From NCBI RefSeq assembly GCF_004210375.1, contig NC_134827.1:98984672-99048671 (forward strand): a stretch of DNA of 64,000 nt, read 5' to 3'. Both the position numbers and the translations under genes were made by a program. Below are positions 51,213 through 60,753 of this stretch, in pieces. The notes under the pieces were generated by a model that was given only the letters and a program-made list of their open reading frames with translations, was not told where the DNA came from and made no database searches. Within the stretch, counting starts at the first letter, position 1, and every line of letters starts with the position of its first letter. The stretch comes from Tachypleus tridentatus. Lineage: Eukaryota > Arthropoda > Merostomata > Xiphosura > Limulidae.

Positions 51213-51285
51213 CATTTATTCGAACCCAGATAATCAGCCCTGAATCCAGAGCTCTTCCATTGGACCAGCCTGCACCCTTCGTAGT
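51213..51285 (-). mobile_element. tRNA-like SINE head, solo
   Basis: Read on the minus strand, GGTCCAATGGAAGAGCTC resembles box A and GGGTTCGAATAAA resembles box B at tRNA-like spacing. The 3' CCA-side stem does not close, so it is a tRNA-derived repeat head and not a tRNA gene. It differs from types A-C. Confidence 0.4.
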
Positions 51286-51687
51286 GACAGTTTATTATTA
51301 TTAATATTGTTTTTGTATTCCGTTTTTATTATAAGTTTATTCTTTAATAGGCTATTTGTGATATGTCCATCACAAGGAATCTTACACCGGATTTTAGCAT
51401 TGTATATCTGCAAACGAAGTGGTGGCTCACTGAGGAATTGTTTTAAACAAGAAATTGAGAAAATACCACCATGTAATTTATTACAAAGAGGGAATTCCCC
51501 TTGTGATATATAAGTGAAAATCCATGTCGAATTCACTTGTGATGAATCAAAGGATATATCTTATCCCACATTTCTCTGGAAAATAAATTTAATTAAATGG
51601 TAATGATTGTTTTTATGGTAACTTTCACCATCTATAGAAAGAATTTTATGGTATTTTACATATATACATATTATACACATATGGGAT

Positions 51688-51745
51688 GGAAGTAGATGGA
51701 TAGCGTACTTGGCTTGGGATCAGAGAGTCCAAAGTTCAAACAATG
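51688..51745 (+). mobile_element. tRNA-like repeat head, degenerate
   Basis: GTAGATGGATAGCGTACTTGG and GTCCAAAGTTCAAAC sit at the positions of tRNA boxes A and B; no tail was recognised. Confidence 0.35.
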
Positions 51746-51787
51746 ATATGCTTCCGAGCACGCACCATACTTTCAGTTATAGGGGTT

Positions 51788-51910
51788 TCCCACTGGAACA
51801 ACGGTGTGTCTGTGGACTCGCATCGTTACAAACCGGGTATCGATACCCGTGGTGAACAGAGCACAGATAGCCTATTGCGTAGCTTTGTAGTTAATTGCAA
51901 ACGAACAATC
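51788..51910 (+). mobile_element. SINE type B
   Basis: CCCACTGGAACAACGG head, box B GGTATCGATACCCG, GAGCACAGATAGCC, GTAGCTTTGTAGTTAATTGC and a short AAACGAAC tail. Confidence 0.85.
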
Positions 51911-53078
51911 AGTTTTATGGGCTTTATAACTTTAACAAGTGCTATGCGGGTGACATGTGTTACTGACTGTCTTCATTTCCTTTAGGCAAACAGTTTTAAA
52001 TTGTGAATGACTTTTCCTTAACTCTGAAAGTTTCTGGATTGACTATCCCATGTGTTACAAGAGATACTGTTCAAGTTGAAAATATTAGTATCAATTATAC
52101 AAACATAATATATTGCGTTGATACACATGATGTAATTATTAGCCTTAACCCTATTTATATAAGTTTATTAAGATGTTTAAACGAAAGATATTACTTATGT
52201 TTCTGAGGCAAAATAATATACTATATCGTGTTACGTCCATGAAATATATTAAGAGCGATTTCATGTTTCTGCCATCTCTTAGCGTCAGGTGTTTTATTCA
52301 TTTCGTTGAAAAGATATATTAAAGAGTATGTGTTAAAGTGTAACTTGTATTTGTGTTTATTTCTTTTAATTAAAAAATACCTGTTAAGTTATTGTTTTTG
52401 TGAATAATTAATAGCATATGTTTATGCTCCACAGCCACCTATTATAATAATTGTGCTCGAGGTCTAACGGAGTCTTTGAAACTAGTTGGCTATGATTACG
52501 TATTGGCACTGAACCTTACAGTTTCCAATGTAACGAGCACCTGTGAAGAATGGTGATACCAAAATTAGGCCATCTTGCAAACTTCCCACAGACTCCCTCT
52601 ACTGTATGTGAACGTTTGCTTTCAAGTAGTACTCTTAAAATGGACAAAACTGAACTGCATCAGGAGCTTTGTGAAGGATGTGATCCAGTGAGACTGCTGT
52701 GATTCGAATATATTTTGCCATCTTTCTGTTGCTAACAGATGTTTTCGAGGTATAATAAGTCTATGAGCCTTCTTTAACTCCAAAGTCTTGTTCATTATCT
52801 CGTCAGTTGTACAAAAAGATATGGTTGGCTTCACTGTAATGGCTTTTTAGTTGTGAAGTTTGTATTTTTTTAGCCATAGCTTTTTGTTTGTAGACAAGAA
52901 TATTGGTCCTGATTGGTTAAAGGATGATTCTCTTTGCTGGCTTGTACCCTTTTCTGTGCATGTTTTTCTGCTTCTATAAAGAAAACTGTTGTATCTTTCA
53001 GAGGTGATGCTAACAGGAGGCTGGCTCCCCCGAGACGTCGTTGCTCCCACGTTAATGCCGTGTGTTTGTCTAATTTTA
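51911..53078. other. Unassigned stretch
   Basis: An open frame at 52622-52834 (minus) lies in a slightly GC-richer patch, but no domain or splice context was recognised. A decayed repeat is possible. Confidence 0.4.
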
Positions 53079-53182
53079 GGCCCCCAGTGGGATACCGCTA
53101 GAAACCAGGTTTCGATACCCGTGGTGGGCAGAGCACAGGTAGCCCCTTTTATAGCTTTGTGCTTGATTCTAAACAAACAAAT
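53079..53182 (+). mobile_element. SINE type B, internally shortened
   Basis: GGCCCCCAGTGGGATACCGC, box B GGTTTCGATACCCG, GGGCAGAGCACAGGTAGCCC and TTGTGCTTGATTC before AAACAAACAAA. The anticodon-side part of the head is deleted. Confidence 0.85.
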
Positions 53183-53238
53183 CCAATTTTAGCTTCAGTC
53201 CTATTACATATATCATTTCCGCCCACTCCGTTAAAAAA

Positions 53239-53368
53239 CGTTTGTTTGTCCGTTTGAAGTTAAGCACAAAGCTACACCACGTGCGTTACTCGCTAAGGGT
53301 TTCGAAACCCGGTTTTTAGCGTTGCAAGTCAGCAAGACATACCATTGTGCCACATAAAGGGGGGGACA
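53239..53368 (-). mobile_element. SINE type B
   Basis: Reversed tail GTTTGTTTGTCCGTTTGAAG, AAGCACAAAGCTACAC, box B antisense GGGTTTCGAAACCCG and the head ACCATTGTGCCACATAAAGG. It faces the copy at 53079 tail-to-tail. Confidence 0.85.
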
Positions 53369-53653
53369 AGAAAAACTGGAACTGAAACTGATATCCCTTG
53401 ACACTACATCGCTTAAGAAACTCGCTATACGAAATGAGGCTGTGACGTATTTCTTTAACAACTAAACTGCAGATCGACTTGTTAGAAATTCACTGCGAAA
53501 CAAAGGAACAGGCGTTATGTACACATGTTTGGAAACTATCGAAATAATTTTTGAAAGTTTAAAACTAATAACAGAAAAATGAAAAGGAGACGAATATTAC
53601 CCCAATAGTTCTGCTAATTAATAAAATACAAATGAACCATACACCTCATACTA

Positions 53654-54502
53654 TTAGGTTGTCCAGAAATAAACGTGAAGTTTGGAAAGGTATAAACCAA
53701 TGTTGTTAAATCAAAGTAAGCACCATTTGCTTCAACACACCTTTGTCAACGCGTAACGATGCTGTTTTTGTTCCTACTGTAGAAATCAGAGCTTCTGTGG
53801 TGAATGAACTCCCTCAAAGCTTCTTCTGCAACTGCCTGGTTTTGAAAGCGATTATTATACAAAAAGCTTTAAAAGTGCTTGAAAAAATAAAAAAATTGTA
53901 GGGAAAGGTCTGGGGAATAAGGTGGATGAGGCAGAATCTCGAATCCCAATTCGTTCAATTTTTTTAAGCGTCAACCTTGACAGGCCTCATAACGCCGATA
54001 TTGTTGATCTTCCGTTAGCTCAGGCAGAACCCACTTATCCAACTTTTGCGTCTTTCCAATCACAATCATGTGGTTAGTAATGCTTCATTTGCTTGTGCCT
54101 AGCTTTTCTGCAAGCTCATGTACTTCCCTTAATGTGTTTTCATCTAAGAATGGCTATACATTCATGTTCTTCAAGACTTTCATCTCCAAGTCGAAACCTT
54201 CAGAACCAACGCTGAGCTGTACGTTCAGTAACAGCTCCATGGCCGAATGTCTGGTTGGTGTTCCGTGTAGTTTCGGTAGCTTTTCATCCGAGTTTGGAGT
54301 CATAGAGGAAAATCAGACGAAAGTCCTTCTTATCCATACTGCCTTGGGGGTTGAGAAACTTATTCCGAGTAGAGTTAAAACAGCAATTAAGACACGTTCT
54401 AAGCGACAAACGTTGGATTAAACCAACCAACCAACGATAAGTTACCCAATATTCAGCTTCTAAATGTCATCTTGAGAATTCTGACATTTCTGGACAACCT
54501 AA
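53654..54502 (-). mobile_element. Mariner (Hsmar1/cecropia-like) transposon, internally deleted and decayed
   Basis: The 849-bp element has terminal inverted repeats of about 17 bp (TTAGGTTGTCCAGAAAT) with a TA on the left; the right TA is mutated to TG. The coding strand is minus. Near the right end the peptide reads FLYDSKLG, KATETTRNTNQTFG and ERTAQRWF, as in the N-terminal helix-turn-helix of SETMAR-type mariners. The left end reads VDKGVEANGAYFD, the C-terminus. Full elements are about 1.3 kb, so the central catalytic part is largely missing. Several stop codons interrupt the rest (for example after KLG), so no transposase is made. Confidence 0.85.
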
Positions 54503-54524
54503 TGCTTATTTTTTTTTCCAAATT

Positions 54525-54797
54525 ATTTGTTCGTTTTTTGAATTTCGCGCAAAGCTACACGAGGGCTATCTGCGCTAGCCGTCCCTAATTTAGCAGTGTA
54601 AAACTAGAGGAAAGACAGCTTGTCATCACCACCCACCGCCAACTCTTGGGCTACTTCTTTACCAACGAATAGTGGGTTGATTGTAACATTATAACATCCC
54701 GACGGCTGAAAGAACGAGCATGTTTTATGTGACGGGGATTCGAACCCACAACCCTCAGATTACGAGTCGATCGCTCTAACCACCTGGCCATGCCGGG
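54525..54797 (-). mobile_element. SINE type A, near full length
   Basis: TTCGTTTTTTGAATTTCGCG tail, full body and head ending CACCTGGCCATGCCGGG. It sits in the gap between two mariner elements. Confidence 0.93.
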
Positions 54798-54940
54798 ATA
54801 CTATTAGTTTTCATACACTTTATTACTTAAGCACTTAAATATTTACGTTAGTGTAAAAAATAACTAATTAAAAACAAGTTCGTTTTAGTAATCGTTTCTT
54901 TTTTTATTAGAAGTTACAGCTTTTACAGTCAGAAGGAATA

Positions 54941-55842
54941 CGAGGTCTGTTCAAAAAATACGCGGACTGTTTGAATTGCGCGGCTCCAGTTGGTTCCAGG
55001 GGAATCCGCTTTGTGTCGCTAGGTCCGCACAAATCAGCTGATTACGACGCCATTTCCCGATTGCAGATATCTTCTTTGTGTATTAGCTACGCGGTTTTAA
55101 GTGAAGTGCGATTTTTTCGTTTGGCGGATTTCAGAATGAGTGACCTGAAGGAGCAACGACTTGCTGTGAAAGTTTGTGTTAAACTTGGAAAATCTGCGAC
55201 TGAAACTTTTGCTATGCTTAACACGGCTTACGGTGATGTTGCTATGAATCGTACGGCATGTTTCAAGTGGCATGAACGTTTTAAGGATGGTCGACAGTCC
55301 ATTGAAGATGATGAGCGTCCTGGACGTCCTTCCACGTCAACTGACGACCCGCACGTCGACAAAATCAACACCCTGGTGCGGGCAAATCGACGTCTGACTG
55401 TCAGGGAGCTTGCTGAAGAGTGTGGGATATCAGTTGGATCTTGTTACGAGATTTTGACCGAAATATTGAAGATGCACCGGTTCCTGCGAAATTTGTGCCT
55501 CAGAACTCGTGAGTTTTTGGCCAAACACTCGATCACTGTTCTTCCCCACCCCTACTCACCTGACCTTGCTCCTTGCGATTTTTTATTGTTCCCCAAACTC
55601 AAAAGACCCTTGAAAGGAAGAAGATTTGAGACGATTCCCGAGAATAAGGCAAATGCGACGAAGGAGCTGGAGGACATTACAAAAGAAGCGTACCAGGACT
55701 GTTTCAACAAGTGGAAACACCGTTGGGATAAGTGTGTCCGTTGGGGAGGAGAGTACTTTGAAGGGGTCCCAGACCTGTAACTTCTAAATAAAGTACATTT
55801 TGTTTTATGACGTCAGTCCGCGTATTTTGTGAACAGCCCTCG
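54941..55842 (+). mobile_element. Mariner transposon with internal deletion
   Basis: The 902-bp element is bounded by TA on both sides (54939-54940, 55843-55844). Its ~28-bp terminal inverted repeats are nearly perfect: left CGAGGTCTGTTCAAAAAATA, right (reversed) CGAGGGCTGTTCACAAAATA, each followed by CGCGGACT. The well-preserved ends and open reading frame point to a fairly recent insertion. A complete element of this type is about 1.3 kb, so roughly 0.4 kb of the middle is gone. Confidence 0.95.
55136..55780 (+). pseudogene. Truncated mariner transposase
   Basis: The likely original start is Met at 55136 (MSDLKEQRLAVKVCVKLGK); the frame also stays open upstream to 54971. N-terminal paired-like helix-turn-helix regions remain (TACFKWHERFKDGRQS, DDERPGRPSTS, TVRELAEECGISVGSCYEIL). 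After KMHR a one-base slip and the internal deletion together keep the frame open. The sequence resumes at REFLAKHSITVLPHP with SPDLAPCDFLLFPKL and ends GGEYFEGVPDL. The regions with the first two catalytic Asp residues (GDETW- and HDNA-type motifs) are absent and only the third remains, so it cannot cut DNA. DNA binding at the inverted repeats is conceivable; that is inferred. Confidence 0.9.
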
Positions 55843-55892
55843 TATTATTAAAATTAGTTAAGACGTTTCGATCATTGGCGCGATCAGTTCGT

Positions 55893-56107
55893 TTGTTTGT
55901 TTGTTTGTTTTGAATTTCGCACAAAGCTACTCGAGGGCTATCTGTGCTAGCCGTCCCTAATTTAGCAGTGTAAGACTAGAGGGAAGGCAGCTAGTCATCA
56001 CCACCCACCGCCAACTCTTGGGCTACTCTCTTACCAAAGAATAGTGGGATTGACCGTCACATTATAACGCTCCCACGGCTGAAAGGGCGAGCATGTTTGG
56101 TGTGACC
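55893..56107 (-). mobile_element. SINE type A, 5'-truncated, with perfect 12-bp target-site duplication
   Basis: Near-consensus tail and body end at GCATGTTTGGTGTGACC, without the tRNA head. CGATCAGTTCGT flanks it at 55881-55892 and 56108-56119. The truncation therefore happened during insertion and not by later deletion. Confidence 0.96.
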
Positions 56108-56144
56108 CGATCAGTTCGTAAGTATACATGTTTTAACAGCAGGC

Positions 56145-56271
56145 TCCCCCAGTGGCACAGCGGTTTGTCTGCGGACTGACACCGCTAAAAACTGGTTTTC
56201 GATACCAGTGGCGGGCAGAACACAGAGGGCCAATTGTTTAGCTTTCTTCTTAGTTCCAAAGCAACCAATCA
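56145..56271 (+). mobile_element. SINE type B
   Basis: GCTCCCCCAGTGGCACAGCGG head, ACACCGCTAAAAACTGG, box B-like TTTTCGATACCAG, GGCAGAACACAGAGGGCC and a CAACCAATCAATC tail. Confidence 0.88.
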
Positions 56272-57128
56272 ATCAATTTAATAGCAAAACGTAAACGTTA
56301 AAATTTGTGTACTTGGAAATTAATTCCTTTTTATGAACAAACTCATTTAGTTCAATCATTTTTACATCCAAAGTTTGACGGTGCCAGAATTATCGTGTCT
56401 TTGTAACACTAATAGGATGTAATGTTTTCAAACGAGACCCAAAACTGGCGCTCTTTCAAACAGTTGACTATTTTTTTCAGGAGAATTTATGTTCGAGTGT
56501 TGGGTCTCCTTTGAAGACATCATTTCTGGGTAATCCTCTGTGCTAAGTTTTTAACCAGAACTAAATTAAGGTAACATGATAAAAGATTATATTCCAAAGC
56601 AGGATCGTTCATAGCATTGCAATACGGCCTAATGAACCAATAAGGTCGATGGTCTGAATCAGAGGTAGCATTACGAACTCAACGCTAAAATCTGGGGTTC
56701 AGTTCTCAACCCCAAAATAAATGTAAGTTTTTAAGCTTCTTTAAATCGTAATTTAAAATAATTTTTCCACACTGTTGCTGTACTAAAATAACGAAACTTT
56801 CTTGTGTCTGTATTGTATCAAGTTGTTTTTATTACTTTTCTTGGAAAATTATGTTGTTAAAACATGACATTTTCTAACACTTATCATTTCTAGAAAATAA
56901 CGATTTTATTGGTGCATTCAAACTTTTAACAGACAACTCAAATCACGTGAGAATTATTTATGAGGGAAAGCAAATCGTAGCAACTGTGACAAAATATTTG
57001 TATTTGGTAACAAACAAATGTACCTATTCTCGTTTAGAAATAATCCATAAAATCAAAACAGAGGAAGTTTTCTAACCACTCTTCCTTGTTAATTTTTGTG
57101 GAAACGAAACGAAGTTTCAACCGGAAAT
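56272..57128. other. nvd 3' flank
   Basis: AT-rich. On the minus strand AATAAA occurs at 56905-56910 and 56828-56833, 220-300 bases past the nvd stop, and could be its poly(A) signals. A decayed type C-like head (ACTCAACGCTAAAATCTGGGG) lies near 56675-56705. Confidence 0.45.
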
Positions 57129-57293
57129 CTACCACTCTATTGAAGATTCTCTAACTTGTTGTAAAGTTGGGCTGTTTTCCGAGTAGAACTGCCAGTACCA
57201 ACGTCTATGTCTGGATATTAGCTTGTCCTCTTTTACAAGAACAGGATTTTTGATGTATTTTTTATTATTCCAAATCATGATATCTCTTTCCAA
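57129..57293 (-). CDS. nvd: nvd last coding exon with stop
   Basis: It encodes 54 residues from [17 protein letters not shown] to RESSIEW, then TAG. The acceptor is TTTCTTCCTTAG. The KHRRWYSQFYS-like C-terminal block ([13 protein letters not shown]) is diagnostic of the family. Confidence 0.92.
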   Translation of the reverse strand: MERDIMIWNNKKYIKNPVLVKEDKLISRHRRWYWQFYSENSPTLQQVRESSIEW

Positions 57294-60254
57294 CTAAGGA
57301 AGAAACAGAAATCGATTCATGTGAATTAGAAACCTTAAAGATAACTATACTCTACATAAAAACATGGTCACATAACTTACATTAAACGTGTTCGTGTAAA
57401 TTGCATGTAGACTATAAACACAACCGATAAACAATTCTGGTTCAGTCTGTTTCGCAGTCAAGCTCATAGCTATACAATGGGCTATATGTGATGTGCCCAT
57501 AACGGGTATCAAAACTCCGATTTATTGTGGTATAAATCCACAGATATCCTGTTGAGTCACTTAGGAACCTATATTTTACATAAAACATGTTAAAGCATGA
57601 CCTACATTTAACACTTTTGGATGAATTACAAACCATATGGAAATAACCATATTCTAAATCAATATTTCTGAAAATGGAAGGCGTCCCTAATTTAGCAGTG
57701 TAAGAGTAGAGGGAAGGCAGCTAGTCATCACCACCCACCGCCAATTCTTGGGCTATTCTTTTACCAACGAATAATGGGATTTGACCGTCACATTATAACG
57801 CCCCCACGGCTGAAAGGGCGAGCATGTTTGGTGGGAAGGGGATTCGAACCCGGGATCCTCAGGTTAAGAGTCGAGTGCCTTAACCACCTGGCCATGCCGG
57901 GCCCGGGTCCTTGAACGTAATTCTTGTAGTGTATTTGGCCTCAAAGTGCGGAGAGCGGTTTTTGCAGCAACGGGTTCTTAGACACGATACATTCCGGTCA
58001 GGTACGCTTACCATTGGGTCACACCCGGTTCTTAAAGTTAAGACTGAATAAATTTCATATTTGTTTTAACAAATTATTCGAGGCAGAAGATAAATAAGTA
58101 AGTGTCATAATTTACATTTGACGGCAAAACTGCACTTTAATACATTTAATAAAGTTACCGTGTTTAACCTTCTATTATACAAATTAACAAGTTTAAACAC
58201 GTACGTCTGGGGACTTATAGGGGATTCGATCTCCGTGGCTAAACACGGCGCAGATAGCTCGTTGCCTAGTTTTGCAATGAAACAAGAAACAAAAACTTAC
58301 CATACAGCCTTCACTAAGAAGCAAAAGATTCGCTATAACCTGAGGAAACGATGAAGAAGCGTAGAGCTGATGGACCAATCGTTGCTTTAGAGGGCCCTCT
58401 GGTGTAATACCCTGGACAAAGACTCCCGATCCAAACCTGCTGTTAAACACCAGATGCACGATGGCTGGTCCGATCTGTAGGGTTATATATATCCTTAAAG
58501 TCAGAATCGAATAATTGCACACACACATATGATGTGATCTTTAAATTATATATGTGTTACCTGCACATATCATAGATATCACAATAAACGATTGTCGGTG
58601 AAGTAAAAAGTTCAGTGTTTAGTTTTGGAACATCGAAAAAGTGATAACTTACATACAGAACTTAAATATACTCTTCAAAACAAGAAACGCAAAATGGATA
58701 TTTTTGTTATTTTAAAGAGAAATATATGTAATAACGTTACAAGCTCAGAGTATGTGATGTTACACGTGTTAAGGCACTGATTGTCAGACCAAAATGACAA
58801 TAAAAGTTGTGCACTTTGAAAACGGAGGAAAACATCGGATTTTTCGCCAAAACGCATGCGCGTCCAATAAATTTGTTTGAGAGATCTGCATGTTCTGCAA
58901 GTCCAACATGTGCAAAATCCCTATAAAAGTGTCGGGTTCTCGGTTTCCATAGCTCAGTGTTAAGCCACCGACACGCAATGCAGTTACGCCAAGACTGACT
59001 GAAGCACAACGCAACAACGCCATTGGTCTCTTGGAAGCAGGCGAATCTCGATCAGATATTGCCAGAGCTGTGAATGTCCACCCAAGCACCATCACAAGGC
59101 TATGGAATCATCACCAACAACATGGATCAACCCGTGACCGTCCACAATCTGGCAGACCTCGTGTGACCACGCCCGCACAAGATCGCAACATCCGGTTACG
59201 TCACCTTCGGGATAGGACCACCACTGCGACGTCTACTGCCTCAACCATACCAGGGCTGGGCTACGTAGGATTTCCGATCAGACCGTACGCAACCGTCTAC
59301 GAGATTCTTAGGCCCCATGTGCAACCCATCATGGTGAACGTCAACGACGTTTTTCAACATGACAACGCCCGTCCTCACACAGCCCGACTCACCACTGTCT
59401 TCTTGAGACACCACAACATCAACGTTCTTCCATGGCCCTCAAGATCATCAGATTTAAACCCATCGAACATCTTTGGGACGAGTTGGACCGACGTCTGCGA
59501 CGGCGACAATCTCAACCGCAAACTTTACCTCAGCATGCAGCAGCTTTGCAGGCTGAGTGGACAGCCATTCCACAGGATGTGATTCGTCATCTCATCGCTT
59601 CCATGGGCAAGAGATGCCAAGCAGTTATTGATGCTCACGGGGAGCATACTCGTTATTGACGTTGAGTGACGTTAAACTTCACCTAGTGAGCGTGGACTTC
59701 GCCTTTGCAGACTTTGGATGTTCAGCAGTGAATGTGCAAAGTTTCACACATGTCATACAGAACTACTCGGAATAAACTTGTTAACAATTTGTCTCATATT
59801 TTGGCTTTTGCGTTTCTTTTTTTTGAAGAGTATATTATTTTGCTATTTAGAAATGATTTTATGCTAAATAAAAATATAATTTATGGTACGAAACAATAGG
59901 CTTAAGTGTCTAACATTAAGCGCTTGTTGTTGTTGTTTCTTTTCTATGTTTGAATATTTACATAAATAATTGTAATTCACTCTTATTCCCTTACATGTCT
60001 TTTGATACCTGTTTAATATTTAGGGTTAGCTCAGTAAAAGGCAAGGCATAGCCAAAGACTCTGGTAACGTGGGTGAGATAAATTGAAGCCATGTGATTGT
60101 TGGGTTCAGGGTCAGGTTCCCACTGTGGTTTCCAATCATGTTTACAGAACTCCCAAAAACGACTGTTGGTAAAACGCAAGTCGGAGCCAGAAAAAACTGA
60201 ATCGTAGTGCAGATATCCGAGATGTGCAGCGTCAGCTCCGTTCTCGGGAATTTC
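57129..60254 (-). CDS. nvd: neverland (cholesterol 7-desaturase), C-terminal three exons, partial
   Basis: Neverland/DAF-36 is a Rieske non-heme iron oxygenase that converts cholesterol to 7-dehydrocholesterol, the first step toward ecdysteroids. Exons 60009-60254, 58301-58474 and 57129-57293 (minus strand, all phase 0) encode 194 residues. The first carries [16 protein letters not shown], which holds the two iron-binding His of the D..H....H motif, then [15 protein letters not shown]. The second has [19 protein letters not shown] and [11 protein letters not shown]. The third has [21 protein letters not shown] and [13 protein letters not shown], then TAG. The order and wording fit the family along its whole catalytic domain. 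The N-terminal membrane segment and Rieske cluster exons are not visible up to 64000 and probably lie past the right edge. The introns hold SINEs and a Tc1-like element. No damage was seen in the coding parts. Confidence 0.92.
57441..57572 (-). mobile_element. SINE type B, diverged, in nvd intron
   Basis: GTCTGTTTCGCAGTCAAGC, ACAATGGGCTATATGTGATG, box B-like ACGGGTATCAAAACTCCG and a head ending GAGTCACTTAGGAACC. Confidence 0.75.
57681..57903 (-). mobile_element. SINE type A lacking its 3' tail, in nvd intron
   Basis: It starts in the body (GCGTCCCTAATTTAGCAGTG) and runs through a complete head (CACCTGGCCATGCCGGGCCC). Tail and about 60 bp of the 3' part are missing. Confidence 0.93.
58196..58292 (+). 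mobile_element. SINE type B fragment next to an nvd splice donor
   Basis: GGGGATTCGATCTCCGTGG (box B region), GGCGCAGATAGCTCGTTGCC, TAGTTTTGC and a GAAACAAGAAAC tail. It lies in the intron, antisense to nvd, and its tail ends about 7 bp from the donor GT at 58299-58300. Confidence 0.75.
58301..58474 (-). CDS. nvd: nvd internal coding exon
   Basis: It encodes 58 residues, [10 protein letters not shown] through LLLLSEGCM. The acceptor is ACCCTACAG and the donor GTAAGT. It joins the preceding NIKQ and the following LERDIMIW in frame. Confidence 0.93.
58671..59830 (+). mobile_element. Tc1-like transposon, internally deleted, in nvd intron
   Basis: The 1160-bp element is flanked by TA (58669-58670, 59831-59832). 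Its ends are inverted: left CTCTTCAAAACAAGAAACGC, right (reversed) CTCTTCAAAAAAAAGAAACG. It is inserted in the sense opposite to nvd. The transposase remnant shows that the element cannot move by itself. Confidence 0.95.
58986..59659 (+). pseudogene. Tc1-like (DD34E) transposase remnant
   Basis: The apparent original start is changed from ATG to ACG at 58986-58988, before [18 protein letters not shown]. The N-terminal helix-turn-helix ([20 protein letters not shown] and [12 protein letters not shown]) is intact. After a slip near 59260 a deletion joins the region of RISDQTVRN to [10 protein letters not shown], removing the first catalytic Asp. [12 protein letters not shown] (second Asp) remains. 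A further frameshift near 59460 puts [13 protein letters not shown] (the Glu region) and the C-terminus [11 protein letters not shown] in another frame. It is a dead gene. Confidence 0.88.
60009..60254 (-). CDS. nvd: nvd internal coding exon with iron-binding motif
   Basis: It encodes 82 residues, [16 protein letters not shown] through [14 protein letters not shown]. His11 and His16 of the exon and Asp8 form the conserved NGAD..H....H motif. The acceptor is ACATAAAAG and the donor GTATCA. Confidence 0.92.
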
Positions 60255-60352
60255 CTTTTATGTAGAAAAAATATAAAACAAATTAGCACCATAAATTTCA
60301 TCCTTGTAATAACCTTTGTTAGAACACCTACATTTTAGTTTTAACTTCATAC

Positions 60353-60490
60353 AAGTTCGTTTTGATTGGTTAGTTTTGTTCCAAGTCAAATTACAAAGTC
60401 AAGATATCTGTTGTGTACAACAGGGGCAATCGAACTTCGGATTTTAGCGAAGTAAGTCCGTAATCTGTCCGATGAGTTATTATACCCATA
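60353..60490 (-). mobile_element. Degenerate short SINE
   Basis: GTTCGTTTTGATTGGTTAG tail-like start, GGGGCAATCGAACTTCGG box B antisense and TTAGCGAAGTAAGTCCGTAA suggest a decayed type B/C copy. Confidence 0.5.
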
Positions 60491-60625
60491 CATACATTAG
60501 TTTTAATTATAGGGAGTCATATCCACAGTATATTATGTATTATAATTTATTTTCGGACGAATTTTAATCACAATTATATTTTAATATACAAAAATAAAAA
60601 CAACACAATTTATGGTAACGTATAT

Positions 60626-60753
60626 ATGTAAAAACGGCTCGTTTGGGGTTGAGAAAAATTTTTACTAGAGGAGCGACCAACGTTTCGACCTTCTTCGGTC
60701 ATCGTCAGGTTCACAAAAATATTTTCTTAACCCAAACTAGCCGTTTTTACATC
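60626..60753 (-). repeat. Foldback element 3 with a hammerhead-ribozyme-like core
   Basis: The arms ATGTAAAAACGGCTCGTTTG and (reversed) ATGTAAAAACGGCTAGTTTG continue through GGGTT, AGAAAA and TTTTT segments. On the minus strand the centre reads CTGACGA, T, GACC-GAAGAA-GGTC, GAAAC, GTTG, GTC. Hammerhead cores are CUGANGA, stem II, GAAAC, stem III, GUC. Here stem II (GACC/GGUC) pairs, stem III would be only two pairs, and stem I would be the long arm helix after an internal loop. One U between CUGACGA and stem II is unpaired, so it is hammerhead-like and not canonical. Similar motifs are known in Penelope-like retroelements. Confidence 0.6.

Noticed and set aside
54068-54421. 117-codon plus-strand frame
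   Set aside because: It is the antisense of a decayed mariner transposase coded on the minus strand.
58784-59095. Minus-strand frames of 90-103 codons
   Set aside because: Antisense shadows of the Tc1-like element's 5' region.
60026-60301. 91-codon minus-strand frame starting [18 protein letters not shown]
   Set aside because: It overlaps the nvd exon in a different frame; the nvd frame gives the conserved NGAD..H....H motif and phase-compatible splice sites.
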